A DNA stretch of 64,000 nucleotides from CAZQHK01 sp964593455 (GTDB taxonomy: Bacteria > Muiribacteriota > CAYSPT01), in contig CAZQHK010000023.1 in the NCBI GenBank assembly GCA_964593455.1, positions 7,803 to 71,802 on the forward strand, in the 5' to 3' direction. Each line of letters begins with the position of its first letter. Position 1 is the first letter of the stretch. A program made the position numbers and the translations under genes. Below are positions 1 to 8,937 of this stretch, piece after piece. The notes under the pieces were generated by a model, which made no database searches, was not told the DNA's origin, and saw only the letters and a list, made by a program, of their open reading frames with translations.

Positions 1-2
1 AA

Positions 3-596
3 TGGTGGCAGTTTTGGAAGAATCCCACCAGGGCTGATGCCACCCGCCAAAAGGACGCTATTCAACTTAACGGCGTGACGTTTTGTGACGGTGACGTTTA
101 CATCGAAGGATTTTACACCGGCTACGGCGCTATTGTGGCTACCGGAAATATCTATGTCGGCGGAGACTTGATGAAATACGGCGGTTCCGAGAAGGAACGG
201 GAAAACTCGGCGTTGTCACTGATAGCTCTCGGGCGAGACGGTAAGAACGGTAAGGTTGTAGTCAAGCCTCATCACGACAAAGAATGGTCCCGTTACCCGG
301 TATACACCAGGGATCTTACTCCCTACATCGAAGCCAGTATCTACTCCAAGGGCGGGATAGTTCAAGATGAAGACTCGATCTTTTCCGGATTCATCAACTA
401 CACGCAAAAAGGCGGTATGGTGGTTGAGGAATTGAATCGGAAGAAGATGACAAACGATGTCCTGGTGGTAGAGGACAAGGCTGCCAATGATCTTCACTCT
501 GATTACAACGGCAAGGGTCCCATCGAGACCGTGGTTACCCATTTTAATGAAAATATAATGGCCTGGAGGCAGGTTTCGACCACCATTCTCGAATAA
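3..596 (+). CDS. C-terminal part of a PilX-like / pilin-operon protein (5' end outside window)
   Basis: The frame is open from the left edge, so the gene begins outside the window; the internal GTG at 75 is not a convincing start. The visible part is rich in short alternating strands with glycine turns (GDVYIEG, ATGNIYVGGDL), like the beta-helical C-terminal regions of PilX-like proteins encoded with type IV pilins. No cysteine cluster, signal or membrane segment is visible in this part. Downstream are a membrane-anchored helical protein and two proteins with prepilin N-termini, which supports a role in pilus or pseudopilus assembly. The family call rests on context and repeat texture; no catalytic motif is seen. 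Confidence 0.5.
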   Translation, partial: WWQFWKNPTRADATRQKDAIQLNGVTFCDGDVYIEGFYTGYGAIVATGNIYVGGDLMKYGGSEKERENSALSLIALGRDGKNGKVVVKPHHDKEWSRYPVYTRDLTPYIEASIYSKGGIVQDEDSIFSGFINYTQKGGMVVEELNRKKMTNDVLVVEDKAANDLHSDYNGKGPIETVVTHFNENIMAWRQVSTTILE

Positions 597-628
597 CGAG
601 GCAGTCGGTTCAGACACCGTTGAAGATA

Positions 629-659
629 TTGTGAAGTAAATCGGAATAAATGGTATAAT
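629..659 (+). promoter_or_regulatory. Probable sigma-70-type promoter with extended -10
   Basis: A consensus TATAAT lies at 654-659 and is preceded by TGG, giving an extended -10. The -35 is weak: TTGTGA at 629-634 (19 bp spacer) or GTGAAG at 631-636 (17 bp). It lies in the 104 bp gap before the gene at 701, about 35 bp upstream of its start codon. Confidence 0.55.
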
Positions 660-700
660 GCCGCTACCGAAACTGCGGGAGATACGAGGTGACGTATAAA

Positions 701-1339
701 ATGGATGGTATTCAAAAAAACGTTGTCTATCTCCTGATAGTGCTGCTTGTTTTGTTCGGTCTGTTCAGTATGTTCAAGCCTTCGGCACCCGCTCCCGCCC
801 CGAAGCCGGCACGGGAATCTGCGGTTGAGGAGGAAGTGGCCAAAGAAGACCCTGAGGATGAATTCAGATTCGGGCGCCGCAAGCACGATGTCGATCCCAG
901 TCAGTTTGCCAACTTCAGTGAAAAACAACAGTACTACAACGCGATGCATTACCGGGAAGTAAAAGAGCGCCAGCAGCAGGAAACAGACGCTCGAAGGTCA
1001 GCCCGACAGACCCGGCAGCTCTCTCCTGGGCTAGAGAAGCTAAAACATGGTATCGGGCTTTTAAAAGATGGCCAAGTAGACGGTGCCATACGGGAAATAC
1101 GTACTGCCATGGCTGACGAGAAGACTGATAAAGCCGTGCAGGCTACCGGATTCCGTTACCTGGCTCATGCCTATCAAAAAAAAGAAGATGTGCCGCACTA
1201 TTGCCTGTACATGTACAAGTATCTGGATTTGGCCGAGAAGTTGGCCGACAATGAAGAGGCACGAGCGGCGATTCGCGACCAGAAAGGGAAGTTTCGGGAC
1301 GTCGTCGGCAAGATGCGGGAGAAAGGACATCTCGAATGA
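701..1339 (+). CDS. Membrane-anchored helical (TPR-like) protein of the pilin-like operon
   Basis: A 212-residue protein of no family I can name. One N-terminal membrane helix (about residues 5-24, VVYLLIVLLVLFGLF) is followed by an Ala/Pro/Glu-rich linker and, from about residue 110, paired helices that read like degenerate TPRs. I start it at ATG 701 because GAGGTGA at 686-692 is an almost full Shine-Dalgarno 8 nt upstream; a GTG at 689 would add four residues. Its TGA overlaps the ATG of the next gene by four bases, indicating translational coupling with the prepilin-like gene. A scaffold or assembly role is inferred from position only. Confidence 0.7.
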   Translation: MDGIQKNVVYLLIVLLVLFGLFSMFKPSAPAPAPKPARESAVEEEVAKEDPEDEFRFGRRKHDVDPSQFANFSEKQQYYNAMHYREVKERQQQETDARRSARQTRQLSPGLEKLKHGIGLLKDGQVDGAIREIRTAMADEKTDKAVQATGFRYLAHAYQKKEDVPHYCLYMYKYLDLAEKLADNEEARAAIRDQKGKFRDVVGKMREKGHLE

Positions 1340-1866
1340 AGGCAGTTTTCGGACCATTAGCACCTCGGGGTGGTTTTTCCCTGGTCGAAGTCCTGGTGGC
1401 TGTGGCAATTTTCTCCATGCTAATAATCCCTGTTGTTGCTATGTTTAACCAGACGAGCAGGGCGGGGGTAAAGACCAAGGAGCAGATGCTGGCCGCCAAC
1501 CTGGCTCAGGAAAAAATGGAGGAGTACCGTTCAATGGGGTATAAACCATTGAAGGGCAGATTGGAAAACCTCAGCAACCGGGTCTATTATTCAGTTGAAA
1601 GCGGAGCACTGGCTCCGGCGCCAGGTTTTTCCCGGTCCGCTATCATTACATTCTTTTACGATCCAGCAGATTATGGGTTAGGCTCGAATCCTGATATCGA
1701 GGCTATAAAGGCTGCCTTTATGGCCCGGGGCGGCCCTCCCGAGAGGATCAAGATCAAGGTCGAAGTCAAATGGAAGCCCCGGAACAGCGATACGCAAAAT
1801 TCTTACAAACTGTTCACCATCGTGACAAAGAGGAAGGTTTTTCAACTTAAAGAGCTAGTCCCGTAA
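1336..1866 (+). CDS. Type IV pilin / type II secretion pseudopilin-like protein (GspI/PilV type)
   Basis: The 176-residue protein has a class III prepilin signal: a short basic leader ending in Gly, then FSLVEVLVAVAIF with the conserved Glu at +5. A prepilin peptidase would cut between Gly and Phe and methylate the Phe. The hydrophobic stretch is followed by QEKMEEYRSMGY, resembling the GspI/PilV group (minor pseudopilins). The ATG overlaps the upstream stop (ATGA). It lies between a membrane-anchored protein and a GspJ-like pseudopilin, so it is probably a minor pilin of a type II secretion or type IV pilus machine whose core genes are outside the window. Confidence 0.8.
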   Translation: MKAVFGPLAPRGGFSLVEVLVAVAIFSMLIIPVVAMFNQTSRAGVKTKEQMLAANLAQEKMEEYRSMGYKPLKGRLENLSNRVYYSVESGALAPAPGFSRSAIITFFYDPADYGLGSNPDIEAIKAAFMARGGPPERIKIKVEVKWKPRNSDTQNSYKLFTIVTKRKVFQLKELVP

Positions 1867-1903
1867 CCGGGTCTTCAGTCAGCCGCAGGGAGGAAATACA
1901 CAG

Positions 1904-2590
1904 GTGATACGGATCAGATCACGCCAACACGGATTTACCCTGTTGGAAATTATTATAGTGGCAGCGATACTAGCGATGGTAGTCGGGGTGATATACCGTA
2001 TCTACACCACCGGTTGGATGTTTTTCGAATCACAAAAGAAAAAAGCCGAGATTCTACATGATATCAGAAGAGTATTGTTGTTCTTCGACCGGGATCTGCG
2101 TGAGGCTCAATTGGGAATTTCCGGAAGAATATTCAATTTAACTACCAACCGAATCGAGTTCGAGCGTCTGACATCTGATTATCAAAGCCAGGCTATAGAA
2201 AAGGTTGTCTACTCGTTTGTCCAATCCGGGGAAACAGTGAAACTGGTTCGTGAACCGGCTGTTTTTAAAAGTTCCGGAAAAACCGTTCTGATGCAGACCA
2301 AGAAAACTTCAACCGCAGAAGGGGATGTTATCCCGGTCGGGTTGATTACCCATAGTAAAATCGGGTTGGCCACCGTACGAACAGAGTTTCGCGGATACGA
2401 TAAAGGATACAATCCACTTACCGTCGACGCGTTAGCTACACCTCAAGAACGGGAAAAATATCGTCAGGATCATATAACCTATATCACTGCTCATATACAC
2501 TATATAGAAGCCAGATTAGTGGTCAGAGACAAAAACCAGACCGTTAATTTGTTCACCACGATGATCTGTCCACGCACTCGGATGCAGTGA
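1904..2590 (+). CDS. Pseudopilin-like protein (GspJ/PilW type)
   Basis: A 228-residue protein with a basic leader and a class III cleavage site in HGFTLLEIIIVAAIL (Gly at -1, Glu at +5), then one membrane helix. The region after it (about residues 35-60) resembles GspJ/PulJ/PilW minor pilins, including a helix ending in FFDRDLREAQ. The start is GTG 1904 with GGAGG about 10 nt upstream. It follows the GspI-like gene by 37 bp and is probably the last gene of the operon, since the next gene is on the opposite strand. Role: minor pilin forming or priming the pseudopilus tip, by family knowledge. Confidence 0.78.
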   Translation: MIRIRSRQHGFTLLEIIIVAAILAMVVGVIYRIYTTGWMFFESQKKKAEILHDIRRVLLFFDRDLREAQLGISGRIFNLTTNRIEFERLTSDYQSQAIEKVVYSFVQSGETVKLVREPAVFKSSGKTVLMQTKKTSTAEGDVIPVGLITHSKIGLATVRTEFRGYDKGYNPLTVDALATPQEREKYRQDHITYITAHIHYIEARLVVRDKNQTVNLFTTMICPRTRMQ

Positions 2591-2619
2591 TGTGAGACTG
2601 GCTGGCTCGGGTTGCAATA

Positions 2620-2994
2620 CTACTCTTCGAAGAAGTATAAGCGGAACATCCGTTCGCTTAGACCAAATTCAAGTATATCATCCTCTTGCAACAGCACCAC
2701 TGAATCCTTTATCAAACGCTCGTCTTCGTTCTTTCTCAAGAGCCAGGTTCCGTTTTTGCTGTGGTCTTTGTAATGGCAACCATCTTCTCCCTTGATAATC
2801 GTGCCGTGTTTCCCGGAAATGGCACCGTACGATAAAGCGATATCGTTTTCTGATTTTCTCCCTACTGATGTCTGCACTTTAGTAATTTTAAACGTAGGCC
2901 AGCCGGGACCCGGTACACAACTAAAAAAACCAGACTCCGCTTTTTCCATTTTAAAAACAAATGATTTCCCTAGTGAAATCTCTTCAGGAGACAT
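2620..2994 (-). CDS. FHA-domain protein
   Basis: A 124-residue protein made almost wholly of a forkhead-associated domain, which binds phosphothreonine peptides. Signature residues are in order: VGRKSENDI (about residues 44-52), the SGKHG loop (about 60-64) and DHSKNGTWL (about 77-85), followed by a DxLEFG strand. It has no fused kinase, membrane segment or signal peptide, so it is probably a cytoplasmic phospho-reader. It converges on the pilin operon with a 29 bp gap and has no same-strand partner. No Ser/Thr kinase is seen in the window, so its partner is unknown. Weak plus-strand frames over it lack any family motif. Confidence 0.8.
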   Translation of the reverse strand: MSPEEISLGKSFVFKMEKAESGFFSCVPGPGWPTFKITKVQTSVGRKSENDIALSYGAISGKHGTIIKGEDGCHYKDHSKNGTWLLRKNEDERLIKDSVVLLQEDDILEFGLSERMFRLYFFEE

Positions 2995-3192
2995 GGCGAT
3001 CTTCCTTTCATCAAGGTATTGCTCTTACCAAATTAATTCTATACCATAACTCTCCTCAGAACAAGATAATAAAGCGGTTTAAATCACTTCTGCCCATAAT
3101 ATTTCGTTAGATCATTTATTTTAAAGGATTTAAACCGGTTTTTCTTCAAAATAAACTATCTGTTCATAAATAATTCTCAGCATGTAACGCTG

Positions 3193-3223
3193 GTGACGTT
3201 TTACACGTATGTGGTACTATAAT
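3193..3223 (+). promoter_or_regulatory. Probable alaS promoter
   Basis: TATAAT at 3218-3223 with GTGACG at 3193-3198 as a partial -35 (19 bp spacer). Transcription would start near 3230 and give a leader of about 300 nt containing the full structured repeat before the alaS Shine-Dalgarno. Confidence 0.4.
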
Positions 3224-3259
3224 GGTTCCAGCTGCAGAGATTATTCAAGTGGATCATTG

Positions 3260-3441
3260 AACCCGGGAACTGCAGTAGACATTCTGCTGCGGCTTGGAAC
3301 TGACCACAGCTACTGCGTTGCGCTCGGTCAGCCATCCTCACTGTAATATGCATTACAGCTCCGGGTGGTTTCGGTCGCGCGCCTTGTATCTGCGGCCATT
3401 TCCTTCGCCTCGCGGCGAAGCCAACTGCAGTTTCCGGGTTA
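3260..3441 (+). repeat. Structured intergenic repeat, copy A (full, 182 bp)
   Basis: Outer arms: 3260-3276 (AACCCGGGAACTGCAGT) pairs with 3424-3440, 16 of 17 Watson-Crick and one G-U. An inner stem pairs 3296-3313 with 3386-3403 (14 of 18), and an apical hairpin CTGTAAT-ATGC-ATTACAG lies near 3341-3358. Shared internal words with the other copies are CTACTGCGTTGCGCTCGGTC on the left and GCCTTGTATCTGCGG on the right. The whole element folds as one long nested hairpin. Short frames across it are not coding. Confidence 0.85.
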
Positions 3442-3534
3442 ACTCGAAAAAGCAGAAGGTATTATCTTGTGCTGGCTGTGAAGGTTGCGCTGCTGTCTTG
3501 AATTGATAGGACCATTTTAATCGGAGGTTTGATT

Positions 3535-6168
3535 ATGCTCACACATGAGATACGGTCATCATGGCTTGAATTTTTTAAAGAAAAAGGGCACGCTTTACCG
3601 CCGTCAGCCAGCCTGGTCCCGGCCAAAGATCCCACATTGCTTTTCACCAGTGCCGGCATGGTTCAGTTTAAAGGGGCGTACCTGGGAACGGAAACCTACT
3701 CATATACCCGCGCGGCTACCTGCCAGCGGTGTTTCCGCACCACGGACCTGGAAAATGTGGGACGTACCGCCCGGCATCACACGTTTTTCGAGATGTTGGG
3801 AAATTTTTCTTTCGGCGATTATTTCAAAGAAGAAGCTATTGCCTGGGCCTGGGAATACATGACCCGGGTCCTTCCGCTTGATCCGGAGCGCCTGTATATA
3901 TCCATATTTCTCGATGACGATGAGGCTTTCACCTGTTGGCATGACCAGGTGGGAATTCCGGAAGAGAGAATTGTGCGCCTCGGTGAAGACAGTAATTTTT
4001 GGGCCATGGGGGAGACCGGGCCGTGCGGTCCCTGCTCGGAGATCCTGTACGATATGGGAAAAGATTTCGGATGTCGTCGTCCCGAGTGTAGTCCGGCGTG
4101 TGAATGCGGCCGTTATCTTGAACTGTGGAACCTGGTGTTCACTCAGTTTGACCGGTTGGAGGACGGTACGCTAGCGCCGCTTCCCCGGAAAAACATCGAT
4201 ACCGGTGCCGGTTTGGAACGCATTGCCTCTGTTCTTCAGGGAGCCACCAACAACTTTGATATAGACATCATCCGGCCCCTGGTACTCAGGACGGCTGATG
4301 AGCTTGGTGTAATAGAGAAACAGGCTGTCGGCGATAAACGGGTGTCGCTCAATATCATTGCCGATCACCTCAGGGCTATGGTTTTCACCATATTCGACGG
4401 GGTACTGCCTTCTAACGAAGGACGCGGGTACGTGCTTAGGCGGGTGCTGAGACGGGCCTTTCGCCGGGGAAGCCTCCTTGGCGCTTCCGGCCCGTTTTTG
4501 TACAGGCTGGTAATTGCGGTGGTAAATATTATGAAAGACGGTTATCCGGAATTGGTAAACCATTCGGGGCATGTGGCCAAGGTTGTCAAACTGGAGGAAG
4601 AACGTTTTCAGGAGACCCTGTCCAAAGGTTTGTCTTTACTGGATGAGATTATGTCATCACTATCATCGAAAAAGATTATTCCCGGAAAAGAAGCCTTTAA
4701 ATTATTTGATACTTACGGATTTCCACTGGAACTCACTGTTGAGGAGGCTGTTTCCCGGGGATGGACGGTAGACACCGATGAATTTGAACTGGAGATGAAA
4801 ACCCAAAAAAAACGGAGTCGTTCTATTCTTCCGGCCGGGGTCGGCGACGATGATCAGGAGCTACCTATCCGAGAAGGGGTTCAAGCCACCATGTTTACCG
4901 GATACGAACGGTTGCAAGAGGTATCAGAAGTAGTGACTTTGCTTGAAAGCGGGCAGGTGGCGGAACAACTTTCGGCTGGTACAGACAAACAGGTCGTGCT
5001 GGTTCTGAACAAGACGCCATTCTACGCCGAAGCCGGTGGACAAGTCGGAGATCGTGGTATTATCAAGTGGGATAACGGGACTTTTGAAGTTGATAACGTT
5101 TTCAAGGGAAACCGCGGGCACTATCTTCATTATGGAACGGTGGTCAAGGGAACTATATCCCTGGGAGACCGGGTCGAGGCCGAAGTTGACCGGAGAGCCC
5201 GATCAGCTACCGAGCGGCACCACACCGCCACTCATCTACTGCAAGGAGCGCTTCGACGGATTGTAGGTGAGCATGTTCACCAGGCCGGGTCGCTGGTGTC
5301 TCCTGATCGTCTCCGTTTTGATTTTTCTCATTACGAACCGCTTACTCCGGAGCAAATAATCGAGGTCGAGAAACTGGTCAACGAAAAGGTGGTTAAAGCC
5401 ATGGCGGTGGCTACTGAACTCACCTCTTTCGAGCAAGCACTTAAAAAAGGTGTTATCGCGCTGTTCGGAGAAAAGTATGGTGAACAGGTGCGGGCGGTAC
5501 GGGTAGGAGATTTCAGTGCCGAGCTTTGCGGCGGTACCCATGTCCACAACTCCGGTGAGATCGGCCTGTTTAAAATAGTCTCAGAGACGAGTATCGCTCA
5601 GGGCGTCCGCCGGGTAGAGGCGTTGGCCGGCCTGGAAGCCTTGCGGCATATCCAGCAGCAAGAGCGCATGCTGGATGAAGCTTCTCACGAACTCACGTGC
5701 CGGTCAGCCGATCTTACTGAGCGCATTAAGCAGCTCAAAAAGGAGTTTCAAGACGCAAAACGACATCAGAAGAATCAACAGGAGAAAGACTTGAAAACTC
5801 TGGCTGATGAACTTCTTGAAAGAGGGAAAAATATTGGCGGCGTCACTCTGGTGGCCGGGTCCCCGGAAGGGCTGGACCGGGCGGCTTTGCTGCGACTGTC
5901 CGATTTTATCAGTGATGGCCGGGCACGGACCCTGATACTATTAGTCAGCTCACTAGATAAGAAGCCCTTTATGCTGGCCAAGCGCACGAAAGACATCGAT
6001 CGTATTCATGCCGGGAAAATCGTTAAAAAAATGGCCGCAAAAATTGGTGGTGGCGGTGGCGGACGGCCTGACATGGCTCAGGCCGGCGGGCCAAAAGGAG
6101 CGAATGTCCTGGAGGCTTTGAAGACCGGTATTGCCTTGGCAACCATGGCTCTTCAGCAAGAGGCGTAG
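3535..6168 (+). CDS. alaS: Alanine--tRNA ligase
   Basis: Charges tRNA-Ala with alanine and edits mischarged Ser/Gly. At 877 residues it matches the usual bacterial length. Visible are the class II core (HHTFFEMLGNFSFGDYF, about residues 82-98), a TGAGLERI motif 3, the editing-domain zinc ligands HHTATH (H563, H567) and CGGTH (C665, H669), and a Gly-rich C-Ala domain near the end (GGGGGGRPDMAQAGG). The start is ATG 3535 with GGAGG 7 nt upstream; an in-frame TTG at 3529 is too close to that SD. It is preceded by a promoter-like site and repeat copy A, and ruvX follows after a 123 bp gap. Confidence 0.97.
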   Translation: MLTHEIRSSWLEFFKEKGHALPPSASLVPAKDPTLLFTSAGMVQFKGAYLGTETYSYTRAATCQRCFRTTDLENVGRTARHHTFFEMLGNFSFGDYFKEEAIAWAWEYMTRVLPLDPERLYISIFLDDDEAFTCWHDQVGIPEERIVRLGEDSNFWAMGETGPCGPCSEILYDMGKDFGCRRPECSPACECGRYLELWNLVFTQFDRLEDGTLAPLPRKNIDTGAGLERIASVLQGATNNFDIDIIRPLVLRTADELGVIEKQAVGDKRVSLNIIADHLRAMVFTIFDGVLPSNEGRGYVLRRVLRRAFRRGSLLGASGPFLYRLVIAVVNIMKDGYPELVNHSGHVAKVVKLEEERFQETLSKGLSLLDEIMSSLSSKKIIPGKEAFKLFDTYGFPLELTVEEAVSRGWTVDTDEFELEMKTQKKRSRSILPAGVGDDDQELPIREGVQATMFTGYERLQEVSEVVTLLESGQVAEQLSAGTDKQVVLVLNKTPFYAEAGGQVGDRGIIKWDNGTFEVDNVFKGNRGHYLHYGTVVKGTISLGDRVEAEVDRRARSATERHHTATHLLQGALRRIVGEHVHQAGSLVSPDRLRFDFSHYEPLTPEQIIEVEKLVNEKVVKAMAVATELTSFEQALKKGVIALFGEKYGEQVRAVRVGDFSAELCGGTHVHNSGEIGLFKIVSETSIAQGVRRVEALAGLEALRHIQQQERMLDEASHELTCRSADLTERIKQLKKEFQDAKRHQKNQQEKDLKTLADELLERGKNIGGVTLVAGSPEGLDRAALLRLSDFISDGRARTLILLVSSLDKKPFMLAKRTKDIDRIHAGKIVKKMAAKIGGGGGGRPDMAQAGGPKGANVLEALKTGIALATMALQQEA

Positions 6169-6291
6169 AAAAGATTTTTACCCGGGCGGAGGCAGGTCCT
6201 TCCTCCAAACGTGATTGCAAACATTGAAGTGTAGCGTGAGCCGGGTGGTCCCACCCTCCAGCAAGGAGTATAGAAAGTAAGGTAGGAGATT

Positions 6292-6729
6292 TTGGAGATT
6301 AAGAGAGCCGGACGTATCCTGGCACTCGACGTTGGGGAAAAACGTATCGGGTTGGCTTTGAGCGATCCGCTCTGGAGTACGGCTCAACCTCTCGATACTT
6401 TGAAGGTCCGCTCTCATAATCTATCGCTTGGTCAACTGGCTCAGTTGGTGTCCGATCAGGACATATCTCTCATTGTCACCGGCCTTCCCATTCATAGTGA
6501 CGGCAGTGAAAGTAATCAGTCGGAAAAAGTACGGCTTTTTGCTGAAGCAGTAGCTATGAAAACTGTCAGGCCGGTGATTTTTTTTGATGAACGAAGCACT
6601 ACCCGGGAGGCGGAACGGGTCTTATTGCAAGCGGGACTTCGCCGTAAAAAAAGGCGTAATAATAGAGATAAGTTGGCGGCTGTACTGATACTAACCTATT
6701 TTCTCTCTTCTATTCCTCCGAGTTGTTGA
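6292..6729 (+). CDS. ruvX: Putative pre-16S rRNA nuclease / Holliday junction resolvase-like protein RuvX (YqgF)
   Basis: A 145-residue RNase H-like fold protein of the YqgF family, which in E. coli is linked to maturation of the 16S rRNA 5' end. Seen are the first strand with the catalytic Asp (LALDVGEKRIGLALSDP, about residues 10-26), TGLP near residue 63, FFDERSTTREAE near residue 97 and the final Asp in RDKLAAVLIL. It follows alaS, a common arrangement in several phyla. The start is a TTG with AAGG about 9 nt upstream; no better ATG/GTG precedes the first strand, so the TTG is kept with modest certainty. Confidence 0.88.
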   Translation: MEIKRAGRILALDVGEKRIGLALSDPLWSTAQPLDTLKVRSHNLSLGQLAQLVSDQDISLIVTGLPIHSDGSESNQSEKVRLFAEAVAMKTVRPVIFFDERSTTREAERVLLQAGLRRKKRRNNRDKLAAVLILTYFLSSIPPSC

Positions 6730-6774
6730 TTCAGCTGTATTTTTGGCTAACTTCCGATATTTGTCAATTCCGGG

Positions 6775-6803
6775 TTGAAAGCCTACCAGTCCTCTGATAT
6801 AAT
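6775..6803 (+). promoter_or_regulatory. Strong predicted promoter for aroA-cmk-rpsA
   Basis: TTGAAA at 6775-6780, 17 bp spacer, TATAAT at 6798-6803, with TGA just before the -10 (extended -10). Predicted transcription start near 6810, about 23 nt upstream of the aroA GTG. Confidence 0.7.
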
Positions 6804-6832
6804 GCGGCCCAAACCTGGAAAGGGCTGGTACT

Positions 6833-8158
6833 GTGGTATCCTCCTCCGGTCGCCTGCTGGTCAGAGGTGGTGGTTCTGTAGGAGGGGAGATGCTGGTACC
6901 GGGAGATAAATCTATTACTCATCGGGCTATATTACTGGGATCTCTCGCTTCCGATGACGTTAAGATTATACACCCCGCTCCGGGGGATGATTGCGCTAGA
7001 AGTCTGGCTGCGGTTCGGGCTATGGGGATAGCTGTTGAGATTCTGGATGATGGTTGGATACTTCGTGGACAGGGTCTACGGAGTTTGCATGAACCTGACG
7101 ACGTTCTCGATCTTGGCAATTCGGGCACATCCGCCCGCCTATTAATGGGGCTTCTTGCCGGGCAGCCGTTTTTAACGATGCTGACGGGTGATTGTTCGCT
7201 TAGAAGCAGGCCCATGTCCCGGGTTACGGTTCCCCTCTTGAGCATGGGAGCGAGAATCTGGGCCAGAAACGACGGCAGTCATCTCCCAGCGGCAATTATG
7301 GGGGGAGATATATCGGGGATAAAATATCGGCTGCCGGTTCCCAGCGCCCAGGTTAAATCGGCGTTGCTCCTGGCTGGACTTTATGCGGATTCGCCTGTTG
7401 AAATAACGGAACCGCTACCGTCGCGGGATCACACCGAGAAAATGCTGGTGGCTATGGGGGCGCCGTTGACAAAAGAAAAGAACGTAATTCGACTTGAACC
7501 CTGTGAAGAGCTCGAGCACGGGCGGTTTACCATACCGGGGGATTTCTCCTCGGCTGCGTTTCTCATGGTTCTAGCGGCGCTTCTGGACGGATCCAGGCTA
7601 ATTTTGAAAGACATTGGTTTAAACCCGACACGTACGGGATTACTGAGTGTTCTTCAAAGAATGGGGGCTCGTATTACTGTCACTCCCGGTAAAAGTGACG
7701 GATGGGAGGAACGGGGAGACCTCGAAGTCACGGCCGGACCCTTGAAGGGAACGATAGTGGAATCGGGGGAGGTTCCTTTACTTATCGATGAAGTACCCAT
7801 TCTGGCCGTTGCGGCGGCCTTTGCCGAAGGAGAAACGGTTATTCGCGGAGCGGGGGAGCTCCGGGTTAAAGAAACCGACCGGTTGGCGGCGGTAACCACT
7901 GAACTGGCTCGGTTTGGCGTGGAGATAAAATCGTTTGAAGATGAATTGTTGATTATGGGGAGAGGTTCTTATTCGGGGTGTCGATGTCAGACGCATGGCG
8001 ATCACCGGATGGGGATGTCTCTGGCTGTAATGGGGTTGCTCAGTGAAGGTGAGACGGTGATCGAGGGTGTGAGTTGTATAGATACATCTTTTCCCGGATT
8101 TGCCCGGACCCTTGATACGGTGCTGACGGGTGGTAGCGCGGTCAAGGAAGTGAGCTGA
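6833..8158 (+). CDS. aroA: 3-phosphoshikimate 1-carboxyvinyltransferase (EPSP synthase)
   Basis: Joins shikimate-3-phosphate and phosphoenolpyruvate in the sixth step of the shikimate pathway. The 441 residues cover the full two-domain inside-out barrel. Seen are the substrate-binding GDKSITHRA (K26, S27, R31), LGNSGTSARLL, the PSAQVKSALLLAGL segment, the VKETDRL motif near residue 346 and DHRMGMS near residue 389. The start is GTG 6833, just downstream of a good promoter. The cmk ATG follows the TGA by two bases, so the two are cotranscribed, the common aroA-cmk pairing. Confidence 0.96.
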   Translation: MVSSSGRLLVRGGGSVGGEMLVPGDKSITHRAILLGSLASDDVKIIHPAPGDDCARSLAAVRAMGIAVEILDDGWILRGQGLRSLHEPDDVLDLGNSGTSARLLMGLLAGQPFLTMLTGDCSLRSRPMSRVTVPLLSMGARIWARNDGSHLPAAIMGGDISGIKYRLPVPSAQVKSALLLAGLYADSPVEITEPLPSRDHTEKMLVAMGAPLTKEKNVIRLEPCEELEHGRFTIPGDFSSAAFLMVLAALLDGSRLILKDIGLNPTRTGLLSVLQRMGARITVTPGKSDGWEERGDLEVTAGPLKGTIVESGEVPLLIDEVPILAVAAAFAEGETVIRGAGELRVKETDRLAAVTTELARFGVEIKSFEDELLIMGRGSYSGCRCQTHGDHRMGMSLAVMGLLSEGETVIEGVSCIDTSFPGFARTLDTVLTGGSAVKEVS

Positions 8159-8160
8159 AT

Positions 8161-8919
8161 ATGTGGCTGAGAGTCGCCATTGACGGTCCAGCCGGTTCTG
8201 GGAAAAGTTCCGTTGCCTCTCTGGTGGCCAGAAAACAAAAACTAGTACATATTGACTCGGGTGCCTGTTACCGGGCAATCTGTTATAAAGCATTGAATCG
8301 TGGAATAAATTTGCTGGATGAACGAGCGCTTATAACATTGGCGCATAGAACGGATCTCAAGTTCAAGATTGATTTAAAGACGCGCAAGTCACGGATTTTT
8401 TTGGATGGGAAGGATGTTACACCGGCGGTCAGGTGCCCGGAAGTTGAAGCGGAAGTATCAAAAGTCGCCCGGGTTTCCGGGGTTCGGCAAAGGGTGGTGG
8501 GTATTCTGCGAGATCCCACTCCTAACCGTGACGAGGTTTCGGCCGGTGAGGGACTGATAATGGATGGACGAGATATCGGTAGTGTGGTGATGCCCGAGGC
8601 CGAGCTTAAAATATTTCTCACGGCCTCCATGGCCATCCGAGCCCGACGCCGGTTTGAAGAATTTATAGCTCGTGGAGCTTCCATCAGCTTTGATGAGCTG
8701 GTGAAGCAGATTGAAGAAAGGGATCGTGTTGATCGAGAACGAAAGGACGGCCCTTTGGTAAGGTTGCCTGACGCGAGGTTGATTAACTCAACCAGTATGA
8801 ACATCGAGGAGGTTGTTGGCAAAATCGATGAATTGATCGATGAGCTCAAAAGAAATCTCCTCAAAAGTCGTCGGATAGCTATGCCAGAGTTTTATATAAC
8901 TTCAGAGGTTACTACGTGA
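8161..8919 (+). CDS. cmk: Cytidylate kinase
   Basis: Phosphorylates CMP/dCMP using ATP. The P-loop is GPAGSGKSS (residues 9-17); later come HIDSGACYRA (CMP binding), MDGRDIGSVVMP (about 138-149) and the lid region with RRFEEF and RDRVDRERKDGPL. At 252 residues it is longer than the usual ~225, with an extra C-terminal tail of about 25 residues after the last conserved helix. It starts two bases after aroA and is followed 18 bp later by rpsA, a conserved cmk-rpsA order in many bacteria. Confidence 0.95.
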   Translation: MWLRVAIDGPAGSGKSSVASLVARKQKLVHIDSGACYRAICYKALNRGINLLDERALITLAHRTDLKFKIDLKTRKSRIFLDGKDVTPAVRCPEVEAEVSKVARVSGVRQRVVGILRDPTPNRDEVSAGEGLIMDGRDIGSVVMPEAELKIFLTASMAIRARRRFEEFIARGASISFDELVKQIEERDRVDRERKDGPLVRLPDARLINSTSMNIEEVVGKIDELIDELKRNLLKSRRIAMPEFYITSEVTT

Positions 8920-8937
8920 TAGAGGGAGTTGACGAGA

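Larger units (their letters stand above)
2995..3534. other. 540 bp intergenic region between FHA gene and alaS
   Basis: AT-rich from 3000 to 3230, with no frame I believe. It holds a promoter-like site (3193-3223) pointing to alaS and one full copy of the structured repeat (3260-3441), so the repeat would lie in the alaS 5' leader if that promoter is used. I see no riboswitch consensus apart from the repeat itself. Confidence 0.6.

Noticed and set aside
2592..3049. Two plus-strand frames over the FHA gene
   Set aside because: The minus-strand frame has clear FHA motifs; the plus frames have none.
3361..3384. T-box-like string GGGTGGTTTCGGTCGCG upstream of alaS
   Set aside because: It resembles the T-box AGGGTGGNACCGCG only loosely, lies inside repeat copy A, pairs with the left arm of that repeat, and has no stem I/specifier or terminator around it.
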